Source: Oscillospiraceae bacterium (lineage in GTDB: Bacteria > Bacillota_A > Clostridia > Oscillospirales > Oscillospiraceae). From it: 64,000 nt of DNA. The notes beneath the pieces were generated by a model. It made no database searches. It was given only the letters and a program-made list of their open reading frames with translations, and was not told the DNA's origin. The stretch covers positions 1 through 64,000 of the forward strand of contig JAGAFT010000040.1 in the NCBI GenBank assembly GCA_017627975.1. The letters are read 5' to 3'. The position numbers were made by a program, and so were the translations under genes. Below are positions 33,296-41,354 of this stretch, in pieces (positions within the stretch are counted from its first letter, which is position 1; the number at the start of each line of letters is the position of its first letter).

Positions 33296-34714
33296 ATGAG
33301 CGAGAAAACCATATCCCAGCAGATAGGCGAAATCAGCGCGCGTCTCACCCTTGCGGATATCGACGAACGCACAATCAACAATGCAAAGATCTTCCTGCTC
33401 GATTGCCTGGGCTGCATCCTTTCCGGTAGCCAGATTGTAAATGCCAAGGCGATCCGTGCCGCAGTCAAGCATTTCGCCGAGGGCGGCGAGTGCACTGTTT
33501 TTGGAACCAACATGAAGACCAATGCCATGATGGCGGCTCTGATCAACGGCTGCACCGGCCACAGCCAGGATTATGACGACGACCACCGCGAGGGTACGCA
33601 GCATGCGTCAGTGGCCGTTCTTCCGGCGGTTCTGGCTTTGACCGAAAAGTTCGGAAGCTCGGGAGCAGAGGCACTCCTCGCATATATTATCGGTTCGGAT
33701 GTAACGATCCGTGCGGGCGAAGCCTTCGGCGGAACCTCCTATTTTGCCGGCTGGCATCTGACCGGTACCTGCGGTGTATTCGGTGCGACCGCAGCCGCAT
33801 GCAAAATCATGGGTCTTGAACCGGAGCAGTATGTGAACGCACTGGGTGTAGCGGGATCGGAAGCCGCCGGTATCGGAGAGTTCAACTCCTGCGGCGCCTG
33901 GACCAAGCGCTTCCATGCAGGGCAGTCCGCCATGGACGGTGTCCTTGCGGCCTTCATGGGCAAGGAGGGCTATTATGCGCCCCCCACCGTGTTTGAAGGC
34001 AGAGAAGGCTTCCTGAATCTGTTCTCCTTCAAGGGCGGTTCCCATGGCTATGATCCCGTCCTTCCCCACGGGATCAACTATCCGGAGAAGCTTACGGAGA
34101 ATTTCGGTACCAAATGGGAAATGGCAGATAACTCCATCAAACTGCACGCCTGTTGCCGCTTTACAAACAACTACTGCGACTGCGGGATCGATATTTTCAA
34201 TCAGCCCGGCTTCGACTACAGAAACGTCAAGGCAATTCATGCCGAGGTCAACAAGTTCACTGATGACAAAATGTGCCATCCGGAGGATATTAAGAGACAC
34301 CCGGTCAACATCGTCAATGCGCAGTTCTCGCTCTTCTATGAAATTGCCTGCGCGTTGGTCAAGGGCCGTGTTCTCCCCGAGTCCTTCACCGAAGAAGCAA
34401 TCAAGGATGAACGAATCAGCAAGCTTTGCGATCTGATCACCTGGGAAATCAGCGATGAGTTCGAGGCTGTCTATCCGGACCGTTACCCCGCCCGTGTTAC
34501 CGTGACCATGAACGACGGATCCGTTTATGTCGGCGAGGTTGCGTATCCCAAGGGAGACCCCGAATATCCGGCCACCAGAGAGGAAGTTGTTGAGAAGTTC
34601 CGCAACAATGCCGCCAACACCATCGGATCGGTCAAGGCAGAGCGTATTATCGAGCTGGTTGACAAGTTTGAAACCCTTGATAACCTCTACGAGCTTATTG
34701 ACTGCATGCACTGA
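33296..34714 (+). CDS. MmgE/PrpD-family protein, second copy
   Basis: The 472-residue protein is a second, clearly different MmgE/PrpD member, with HSQDYDDDHREGTQHASVAVLP near 88 (split motif), GWHLTGTCGVFGATAA near 152, TKRFHAGQSAMDGV, and KLHACCRFTNNYCDCGIDIF near 282. It begins the plus-strand operon; the ATG at 33296 follows GGAG by seven bases. Its equivalent of the THAPID segment of the first copy reads TNNYCD, so the two copies probably act on different substrates or in different reactions. It could supply an unsaturated acid to the PrpF/LeuCD/lyase set that follows. Confidence 0.88.
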   Translation: MSEKTISQQIGEISARLTLADIDERTINNAKIFLLDCLGCILSGSQIVNAKAIRAAVKHFAEGGECTVFGTNMKTNAMMAALINGCTGHSQDYDDDHREGTQHASVAVLPAVLALTEKFGSSGAEALLAYIIGSDVTIRAGEAFGGTSYFAGWHLTGTCGVFGATAAACKIMGLEPEQYVNALGVAGSEAAGIGEFNSCGAWTKRFHAGQSAMDGVLAAFMGKEGYYAPPTVFEGREGFLNLFSFKGGSHGYDPVLPHGINYPEKLTENFGTKWEMADNSIKLHACCRFTNNYCDCGIDIFNQPGFDYRNVKAIHAEVNKFTDDKMCHPEDIKRHPVNIVNAQFSLFYEIACALVKGRVLPESFTEEAIKDERISKLCDLITWEISDEFEAVYPDRYPARVTVTMNDGSVYVGEVAYPKGDPEYPATREEVVEKFRNNAANTIGSVKAERIIELVDKFETLDNLYELIDCMH

Positions 34715-34723
34715 TGTATCATG

Positions 34724-34766
34724 AAGCTGCAGAGCGGGGCAATCCCACTTTGCAGCTTTTTCTTTT
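34724..34766 (+). terminator. Terminator-like hairpin inside the operon
   Basis: AAGCTGC (34724-34730) pairs with GCAGCTT (34752-34758), followed by TTTCTTTT; a small GGG/CCC stem sits in the loop. The next gene has its own strong AAGGAGG site, so this may act as a partial terminator that lowers the downstream genes relative to the PrpD protein. Confidence 0.5.
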
Positions 34767-34779
34767 GAAGGAGGGAAAA

Positions 34780-35925
34780 ATGAATCTCAAAGAAGTTACT
34801 CCAATCCGCACGGCTATTTACCGCGGTGGAACAAGTAAAGGTGTTTTCCTTCATGAAAATGACCTGCCTCAGGATCCTGCCATTCGGGACAAAGTGATTC
34901 TCGCCATTTTCGGCAGCCCCGATCCCCGTCAGATCGACGGACTCGGTGGAGCCGAGGTGCTGACCAGCAAGCTCGCGATTGTCGGACCGCCGAGTATTCC
35001 GACCGCTGATGTCGATTATACGTTCGGTCAGGTTCAGATTAACACTCCTTATATCTCATATTCCGGACTGTGCGGTAATATTTCTTCGGGCGTTGCTCCT
35101 TTTGCCATTGAAGAAGGACTCGTCCGGGCTGTGGAGCCGGTTACGAAAGTGCGCGTCTACAGCAAGAATACCGATCAGATTTTTATTACGGAAGTTCCTG
35201 TGAAGGACGGGAAGGTTGTAAGCAGTGGCGATTATGTGGTTCCGGGTGTTCCGGGAACGGGTGCCAAACTGAATATCGACATGGTCGGTACCGTCGGCTC
35301 CAGCGGGAAAGGGCTTCTTCCCACCGGGCGCCTCAGGGACACCGTCCATGTTGACGGTCTGGGCGAGATCGAAGGATCTCTTGTTGATGTTGTGAACCCG
35401 TGCTTCTTTATTCGCGCAGCCGATGTCGGTCTCCGCGGCGATGAAGTTAAGAACTCGGATTTCCCGGAAGGGAAGCTTGAACAGCTCGAGGCAATCCGGG
35501 AGCAGGTTTTTGCCCTGCTCGGCAAGCCCTATAATGCAAAGGACGCCGTTCCCTTCCTTGCTTTTGTTTCCGCTCCGTTTGATTACAAAAACCTGCTGAA
35601 CGAGGAAACGGTCTCTGCTGCGGACTGCGACTTTCTGTCCCGTGTTCTGTTTCTCGGAGGGATTCATAAAACTTACCCCGGAAGCATCTCCTGCTGTACC
35701 GGTGCCGCTGCCGTGATCCCCGGGACGGTCGTTTATGAGGTGCGCGGCGACAGAAACGGATGCGACATCAACATCGGTCATCCGAGCGGTGTAGTCGATG
35801 TGATCGCCGAGGCTGATATGGCTGATGGCAGGCCGGTCATTACCCGGATCTGCTATGGGCGTACAGCCAGGAGACTGATGGACGGATACGCGTATGTACC
35901 AAACCGTTGTTTTGAGGAGGATTGA
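34780..35925 (+). CDS. PrpF / 3-methylitaconate isomerase-like protein
   Basis: The 381-residue protein belongs to the PrpF family (diaminopimelate-epimerase fold), with TAIYRGGTSKGVFLHENDLP at the start, SGLCGNISSGVAPFAIEEGLV near 96, and NIGHPSGVVDV near the end. Known members move a double bond or flip cis/trans in acids such as 2-methylaconitate, 4-oxalomesaconate and 3-methylitaconate (Mii) without cofactors. The Lys of TSKG and the Cys of GLCGN are candidate catalytic residues. AAGGAGG lies just upstream of the ATG. The gene directly precedes LeuC/LeuD-type and lyase genes, the order known for mii-dmdA-dmdB-dml. Confidence 0.88.
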   Translation: MNLKEVTPIRTAIYRGGTSKGVFLHENDLPQDPAIRDKVILAIFGSPDPRQIDGLGGAEVLTSKLAIVGPPSIPTADVDYTFGQVQINTPYISYSGLCGNISSGVAPFAIEEGLVRAVEPVTKVRVYSKNTDQIFITEVPVKDGKVVSSGDYVVPGVPGTGAKLNIDMVGTVGSSGKGLLPTGRLRDTVHVDGLGEIEGSLVDVVNPCFFIRAADVGLRGDEVKNSDFPEGKLEQLEAIREQVFALLGKPYNAKDAVPFLAFVSAPFDYKNLLNEETVSAADCDFLSRVLFLGGIHKTYPGSISCCTGAAAVIPGTVVYEVRGDRNGCDINIGHPSGVVDVIAEADMADGRPVITRICYGRTARRLMDGYAYVPNRCFEED

Positions 35926-35933
35926 TTTCGACG

Positions 35934-37208
35934 ATGGGAATGACGATATCTGAAAAAATCCTCGCTAAACACGCCGGTCTGGACTCTGTAAGTCCCGGCG
36001 ACACCATCACCTGCAGGGTCGACTGGACTGTCTGCCATGATATGTTTTTCAACGTAGACGGACAGGATATGTATAGGAATGTCACGCATCTTGACCATCC
36101 GGAGCGCTGCCTTGTGCTCATGGATCACTCCGTCCCTGCGGCGACAAGTCGCGACGCACTGGGCGGCGTATATGCCAGAGAGTTTGTTAAGAAGCACAGG
36201 ATAGACAACTTCATCGATGTCGGCGATCACGCGGTAATCCATCAGGCGCTTGCTGAACGGGGCTATGCGGCGCCCGGCCGGCTGATTGCGGGCGGGGATT
36301 CTCATACCTGTGCCGCCGGGGCGCTGAATGCGGCGGCAAGAGGCTTCGGTCCGGCGGATATCACCTATCTCTTCTGCACCGGTGAGACCTGGTATCAGGT
36401 AGCACCCACCATCCTGTATCGTATGCACGGGGAACTTCCACGCGCATGCAGCGGCAAGGATATTTTCCTGTATATCGCAGGAACATACGGAGATGCAACA
36501 GGGTTTTCTGTTGAGTTCGGGGGCGACGGCGTGGCGAGCCTCTCTGTCCCGCAGCGGCAGAGCATTGCGACAATGTGTGCGGAGATCAATGCGGAGTTTG
36601 CGCTTTTTCCATGTGATGATGTCCTGACGGCATACCTTGTGTCACGCGGAGACAGAGAGATCACCCCGGTCAATGCGGATGAGGATGCCAAGTATGCGGA
36701 GATTCGGGATATCAATCTCTCAGAAATCGTTCCTTACGTTGCTAAACCGCATTATATTCCTAAAAACTGTGTACCGGTTACGGAAGCAGAAGGCATTCCC
36801 GTCAATCAGGTGGTTGTCGGTTCCTGTTCAAACGGAAGAATCGAGGATCTGAGAACGGTAGCCGCAATCATGAAAGGCAGGCACGTTGCACAGGGAGTGC
36901 GGTTTATTGTTACTCCCGCTTCACAGCGGATTTATCTGCAGGCTGTACGGGAGGGCTTGATAGAAACCCTAGTTGAAGCAGGGTGCGTTGTTACAAACGC
37001 GACCTGCGGATGCTGCTATGGCGGCCATATGGGTCTTCTCGGCCCCGGGGAGAGATGTCTCTCCACGACAACAAGAAATTTCAAAGGCCGGCTTGGCTCC
37101 ACCGAAAGCGAGGTCATGCTCTGCGCTCCGGCGACTGCAGCGGCCAGTGCGATTGCAGGCGTGATCACGGATCCCCGGAAGGTATGGAAGGAAAGGGTTG
37201 AAGGATGA
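35934..37208 (+). CDS. LeuC/DmdA-type hydro-lyase large subunit (4Fe-4S)
   Basis: The 424-residue protein is an aconitase-superfamily large subunit of the LeuC type, starting MTISEKILAKHAG. The three cluster cysteines are in GSCSNGR (about 294) and ATCGCCYGGHMG (about 357). Members hydrate isopropylmaleate, homoaconitate, citraconate or, as DmdA, dimethylmaleate. The ATG at 35934 is 13 bases after GAGGAGG; TTG at 35922 is almost on top of that site and was rejected. The gene overlaps its small subunit by four bases. Leucine synthesis is unlikely because leuA and leuB are absent and an isomerase and lyase flank it. Confidence 0.9.
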   Translation: MGMTISEKILAKHAGLDSVSPGDTITCRVDWTVCHDMFFNVDGQDMYRNVTHLDHPERCLVLMDHSVPAATSRDALGGVYAREFVKKHRIDNFIDVGDHAVIHQALAERGYAAPGRLIAGGDSHTCAAGALNAAARGFGPADITYLFCTGETWYQVAPTILYRMHGELPRACSGKDIFLYIAGTYGDATGFSVEFGGDGVASLSVPQRQSIATMCAEINAEFALFPCDDVLTAYLVSRGDREITPVNADEDAKYAEIRDINLSEIVPYVAKPHYIPKNCVPVTEAEGIPVNQVVVGSCSNGRIEDLRTVAAIMKGRHVAQGVRFIVTPASQRIYLQAVREGLIETLVEAGCVVTNATCGCCYGGHMGLLGPGERCLSTTTRNFKGRLGSTESEVMLCAPATAAASAIAGVITDPRKVWKERVEG

Positions 37209-37696
37209 AACTTGAAGGAAAAGTATGGGTTTTTGGCGATGAAATCAATACGGATCTGATTTTTCCGCACCATGCGCTTCGCGCAGCACCGGAGGAGCAA
37301 TGCCGTTTATGCATGAGCGATAATCGTCCGGGCTGGTCCTCTTTGGTGGAAAAAGGAGACATTCTGATCGCCGGATCCAATTTTGGTACGGGATCATCCC
37401 GCCCGGGCGCTTTAATCCTCCGTCGGCTCGGTCTTGCCGGAATGGTGGCAGACAGCTACAACGGGCTGTTTTACCGCAACTGTATCAGCTACGGTTTCCC
37501 GGCAATCATGGTCAACGGAGTATCCCGCATGTTTGAAGAAGGTGACATTGCCGTGGTTGATCTTGCCGAGGGCAGTATCATGAACCGGAGAACCGGAGAA
37601 ACCCGTTATGGAAACAGACTGCCCAAAGAGATGATCGAAATCCTCAAAGCCGGAGGCATCAGCGGCGTGCTGGCAGACCGTGGCTATATGAGCTGA
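37205..37696 (+). CDS. LeuD/DmdB-type hydro-lyase small subunit
   Basis: The 163-residue swivel subunit has VWVFGDEINTDLIFPHH near the start, GSNFGTGSSRPGA near 57 (LeuD usually reads GCGSSREHA) and YRNCISYGFPAIM. The change of EHA to PGA next to the substrate loop suggests a substrate other than isopropylmalate. It overlaps the large subunit gene by ATGA, which points to a matched two-chain enzyme. Together they should add or remove water across a C=C bond. Confidence 0.9.
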   Translation: MKLEGKVWVFGDEINTDLIFPHHALRAAPEEQCRLCMSDNRPGWSSLVEKGDILIAGSNFGTGSSRPGALILRRLGLAGMVADSYNGLFYRNCISYGFPAIMVNGVSRMFEEGDIAVVDLAEGSIMNRRTGETRYGNRLPKEMIEILKAGGISGVLADRGYMS

Positions 37697-37716
37697 AGAA
37701 GGAAGAGGTGTAAAAT

Positions 37717-38607
37717 ATGATCAGGAATCCGGGAACGGTCCTTCGGACTGTCCTTAATCAGCCGGAGATCGTCATGATGCCGGGCGTGTTTGACGGGATC
37801 TCGGCAAGAGTAGCTGAGCAGGCAGGTTTCCAGGCCCTCTATCTTACCGGAGCGGGCGCTTCGGCGAGTTGTATCGGAGAACCCGACATCGGCCTGGCCA
37901 CGATGAATGATTTTGCCGACAATGCCCGCAGGATAACAATCAAAGCGGGGATTCCCGCAATGTGTGATGTCGATACTGGTTTTGGCAATCAGCTGAATGT
38001 CATCCGGACGGTTCATGAATTCGAGGCGGCCGGAGTTGCTGCCGTACAGATAGAAGACCAGCTAGCACCGAAGAGATGCGGTCATCTGAAAGGAAAGCAG
38101 GTGATCCCGGCAGCAGAGTTTGTACAGAAGCTTCGGGCTGCAGTCAACGAGAAGTTCTTTGATGATACGATGATCGTCGCAAGAACAGATGCCCGCGCCC
38201 TGTACAGTCTTGAAGATACCTTGGAGCGTGCTAAAATGTACGCTGACGCCGGAGCAGATGTACTTTTTGTAGAGGCGCTTACCACAATCGAAGAAGTTGA
38301 ACGCGTCGGCAGGGAACTGGGGAGCCGCGTGCCTCTGATGGCAAATCAGGTGCTTGGGGGAAAAACGCCGCGGCTGTCTGCGAAGGAACTGGAACAGATG
38401 GGATATAAAATTGTGATCTTCCCCGACGTGCTCCCATACGGCGCCAGTGTTCTTCTGAGAGAAATCTGCGACAGCATCATGAAAAACGGAACCGCTTACG
38501 ATGCAATTCACGGAAAACATAATACCAGCCTGGATCTTTTCCTGACAATGGGGATGAAATCCTGGAGGGACAAGGAACTCGAGTACTCGGAGGGAAATGA
38601 ATCATGA
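37717..38607 (+). CDS. Isocitrate-lyase/PEP-mutase family lyase (methylisocitrate or dimethylmalate lyase-like)
   Basis: The 296-residue protein is a single-domain ICL/PEP-mutase barrel. It has MPGVFDGISARVAEQAGF, the metal-binding DVDTGFG near 88, QIEDQLAPKRCGHLKGK near 113 with the lyase-type Cys, and IVARTDAR near 153. The KRCGH Cys is the mark of C-C lyases (PrpB, Dml) rather than mutases. Expected products are pyruvate or glyoxylate plus a carboxylate, for example pyruvate and propionate from dimethylmalate. It follows the LeuD-type gene by 20 bases and is coupled by ATGA to the next reductase gene. Confidence 0.9.
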   Translation: MIRNPGTVLRTVLNQPEIVMMPGVFDGISARVAEQAGFQALYLTGAGASASCIGEPDIGLATMNDFADNARRITIKAGIPAMCDVDTGFGNQLNVIRTVHEFEAAGVAAVQIEDQLAPKRCGHLKGKQVIPAAEFVQKLRAAVNEKFFDDTMIVARTDARALYSLEDTLERAKMYADAGADVLFVEALTTIEEVERVGRELGSRVPLMANQVLGGKTPRLSAKELEQMGYKIVIFPDVLPYGASVLLREICDSIMKNGTAYDAIHGKHNTSLDLFLTMGMKSWRDKELEYSEGNES

Positions 38608-40547
38608 GTGTAAACAGCTTCAGTCACGTTTTATCCCCGTTCTCCTTCGGCAAGGTCACCACAAAAAACCGTATCGAACTGTCTCCTGCCGGCTATATGC
38701 TTGCCAATGCGGACGGTACGGCGAATTTTGAAGTTCTCTCGTTCTATGAGCGGATCGCAAAGGGCGGCGCGGGAATTGTTACGATCGGCGAGTCTGCCAT
38801 CGACTACGAATACGCAGACAATCACAAGCCTGCTATTAACATGGGGTCCGACGCTTCTATTCCTGGACTCTTTCGGATCAACGAGGCGGTGTCGAAATAT
38901 GGCGCCCTGCTTTCCATCGAGCTTCAGCATTCAGGCAGTCACATGAAGACCCGGACGGTTACCATCGGTCCGAGCGCTATTCCGGCGGAAAACCCCGACG
39001 ATCCTGAATCACCCTATTGCATAGAGATGGATCAGGAGATGATCGACAGGGTTGTAAAGCACTGGGCGGATGCCGCAGAACGCTGCGTAAAAGCAGGGCT
39101 GAAAATGGTTATGCTGCATGGTGGACACGGACACTTGCTGGCCCAGTTTGTCTCTCCCTATGCCAACAAACGGACGGATAAATACGGTGGAAGCCTTGAA
39201 AACAGAGCGCGTTTTCCGATCGAGGTTTTGACTGCAATCAAGGAGCGCTGCCCGGATCTGACGATTGAATACCGGATCAGCGCAGATGAACTTGTCGAGG
39301 GCGGTATGAAGCCAGACGACGTGATCCGGTTCGTGAAACTGATTGAAGACAAGATCGATCTGCTCCATGTTTCCGTTGGCTATCTCAGTGAAGAGCGGAC
39401 GGTTCCTCGCATGATACAACCGACCTATTATCCGCATCAGCTGAACGTCCACTATGCCGAATACCTGAAGCAGCATTTGAGTATCCCGATCACAACGGTC
39501 GGCTCCATCTCCACAATGGAGGATGCCGAAGAGATCATTGCCTCCGGAAAAGCCGATATTGTTGCTATGGCACGTGCAATCTTCGCGGACAACGACATTG
39601 TCAACAATGCCCGTCTCGGAAAAGCAGACAAAACGCGTCCGTGTCTGCGCTGCTTTAACTGCAATAAGCGGACAACCCGCTATCTTCCGATCCGCTGCTC
39701 CGTCAACCCCGAACTCGGCCGCGCGGTTGAGATCGGGGACATCAAACCCGCGGTTGAAACAAAGAAGCTGGTTGTAATCGGAGGCGGGCCAGGCGGGATG
39801 CGTGCGGCGATGACGGCCTCCCGTCGGGGAATTCAAACGGTTCTGTTTGAAAAAGAGCCTGTTCTCGGCGGAAACCTTCGCATGGCATCCGAGCTTTCGA
39901 TCAAGGCGGATATGCGCAAGTATCTGAACTGGCTGATCAAAACCACGATGGAAACGGAGGGTGTGGAGGTCAGACTGAACACAACCGCCACGAAAGAAGC
40001 TGTCCTTCGGGAAAACCCTGATGCGGTCATTATTGCCGGCGGATCCACGCCGATCCTGCCGAAATTCCCCGGCTCAGAGAAGAACAATGTGCTGTGGGTC
40101 GGAGACGCTTACAAGGATCTGAGCCAGATCGGGAACAATGTTCTGATCATCGGTGCCGGAAACACCGGCGCAGAGACAGCGCTGTCACTGACCAAAGACG
40201 GTAAGAAGGTCACCGTTGTTGACATGATGCCTGAGGACAAGATAAAGCCGCAGTGGACGGTCGGGCTTGGCTTCCTTTTGGAAGAGTACGGCGCAAAGTT
40301 TATTTTTGAAACCGGGCTCTCCTCCATTACGGAAGAGGGGGCCATTGTGAAATCAAAGGACGGCGAGGAATACCTGATTAGCGCGGATACGATAATCCTC
40401 TCCCTGGGATTCAGATCGCGCAAAAATCTGATCGAAGAATTCGGCAATATTGTACCGCAGACCTATGTGATCGGCGACAACCGCATCCCGGACTCTTCCA
40501 TGGAAGCAACACATGACGGGTTCAACACGGTCTGCATCCTGCCATAA
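38604..40547 (+). CDS. 2-Enoate reductase / 2,4-dienoyl reductase-like Fe-S flavoprotein
   Basis: The 647-residue protein has an N-terminal FMN barrel of the old yellow enzyme family (LSPFSFGKVTTKNRIELSP, ELQHSGSH, NKRTDKYGGSLENRARF), a 4Fe-4S site near 346-366 (CLRCFNC, then a Cys before SVNPELGR), and C-terminal FAD/NAD domains (VVIGGGPGGMRAAM near 391, VLIIGAGNTGAETAL near 513). This is the layout of clostridial enoate reductase and DCR-type enzymes, which reduce C=C bonds with NADH. It overlaps the lyase gene by four bases. It could reduce an unsaturated pathway intermediate as an electron sink. Confidence 0.9.
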   Translation: MSVNSFSHVLSPFSFGKVTTKNRIELSPAGYMLANADGTANFEVLSFYERIAKGGAGIVTIGESAIDYEYADNHKPAINMGSDASIPGLFRINEAVSKYGALLSIELQHSGSHMKTRTVTIGPSAIPAENPDDPESPYCIEMDQEMIDRVVKHWADAAERCVKAGLKMVMLHGGHGHLLAQFVSPYANKRTDKYGGSLENRARFPIEVLTAIKERCPDLTIEYRISADELVEGGMKPDDVIRFVKLIEDKIDLLHVSVGYLSEERTVPRMIQPTYYPHQLNVHYAEYLKQHLSIPITTVGSISTMEDAEEIIASGKADIVAMARAIFADNDIVNNARLGKADKTRPCLRCFNCNKRTTRYLPIRCSVNPELGRAVEIGDIKPAVETKKLVVIGGGPGGMRAAMTASRRGIQTVLFEKEPVLGGNLRMASELSIKADMRKYLNWLIKTTMETEGVEVRLNTTATKEAVLRENPDAVIIAGGSTPILPKFPGSEKNNVLWVGDAYKDLSQIGNNVLIIGAGNTGAETALSLTKDGKKVTVVDMMPEDKIKPQWTVGLGFLLEEYGAKFIFETGLSSITEEGAIVKSKDGEEYLISADTIILSLGFRSRKNLIEEFGNIVPQTYVIGDNRIPDSSMEATHDGFNTVCILP

Positions 40548-40576
40548 GGCGACCATACTAGACGGAGGAAAATGAC

Positions 40577-41275
40577 ATGGCTTATATTATTCATCCGCTG
40601 AATCTTGGGTCGGCCCTGCGCCCGAGAGATCCTCGCCCGGGTGTGCACCCCGAGCTGATCGAAGCTCCCGCCATCAGCTATCTGGTTCTCGGGGAGGGCC
40701 ATACCATTCTTGTAGATACCGGAGGTGTCGAGCCGGACGGTGTTCGCTGGATGCCCTATTTCCGAAAAGAAGGTCAGGATCCTGTCACCCAGCTGTCTTT
40801 GTACGGAGTCAAGCCTGATGACGTCGACACCGTCATCATCACGCATCTTCATTGGGACCACACAGGGAATAACGGTCTGTATAAAAATGCCCGCTTTATT
40901 GTTCAGCAGCGGGAATATGACGCGTTCCTCGCGGATATGGACAAAACCTGCTATGACAAAGAGCCGGTGCTTGCCACGACATTTGAATTTGTTGACGGAG
41001 ACGCCGATATTCTCCCCGGCATTTCTACAAAGCTGATGCCGGGACATACGCCAGGCTTCCAGAGTGTGATCATCGATACGGAAAAGGGAAAATACGTTAT
41101 CTTAAGCGATACGGCCGTGCGTTTTGAGCATTGGGAAGAACCGCGGCTGATTCAGGATCCCGGATATGATACCGAAACCCTGATGAACGCCATAGGCTAT
41201 CTGGATCATCTCGGGGCATCGATTCTGCCCGGACATGATATGGATGTTTTCCATCATACCACCTACCCATATTAA
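40577..41275 (+). CDS. MBL-fold hydrolase, lactonase-like (second of the cluster)
   Basis: The 232-residue protein has the full metal site: THLHWDH (His90, His92, Asp94, His95), MPGHTPGFQS, LSDTAV and LPGHD. It shares a VDGDADILPGI segment with the MBL protein at 27.7 kb, so the two are paralogues in opposite operons of the same island. GGAGG precedes the ATG. Lactone opening is suggested by similarity to AHL lactonases but no substrate is visible. Confidence 0.85.
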   Translation: MAYIIHPLNLGSALRPRDPRPGVHPELIEAPAISYLVLGEGHTILVDTGGVEPDGVRWMPYFRKEGQDPVTQLSLYGVKPDDVDTVIITHLHWDHTGNNGLYKNARFIVQQREYDAFLADMDKTCYDKEPVLATTFEFVDGDADILPGISTKLMPGHTPGFQSVIIDTEKGKYVILSDTAVRFEHWEEPRLIQDPGYDTETLMNAIGYLDHLGASILPGHDMDVFHHTTYPY

Positions 41276-41298
41276 GGTTTTAAGAATAAAATGAATCT

Positions 41299-41336
41299 CA
41301 CAGCACATTGAAGGGAATCCCCTTTAATGTGCTGTG
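41299..41336 (+). other. Long hairpin between MBL and MATE genes
   Basis: CACAGCACATT (41299-41309) and AATGTGCTGTG (41326-41336) pair perfectly, with an inner AAGGG/CCCTT stem. No U-run follows; the next bases are A-rich and lead into the MATE start codon, which has no clear Shine-Dalgarno site. Confidence 0.6.
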
Positions 41337-41354
41337 AAGTAAAAAAGAAAAAAC

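Noticed and set aside
35934..37696. LeuC/LeuD read as leucine biosynthesis genes
   Set aside because: No leuA or leuB nearby, an isomerase and a C-C lyase flank them, and the LeuD loop lacks the usual GCGSSREHA.
28429..38607. Complete methylcitrate cycle for propionate oxidation
   Set aside because: PrpC (methylcitrate synthase) and a propionyl-CoA synthetase are missing, and a TRAP importer heads the set, so an imported substrate fits better.
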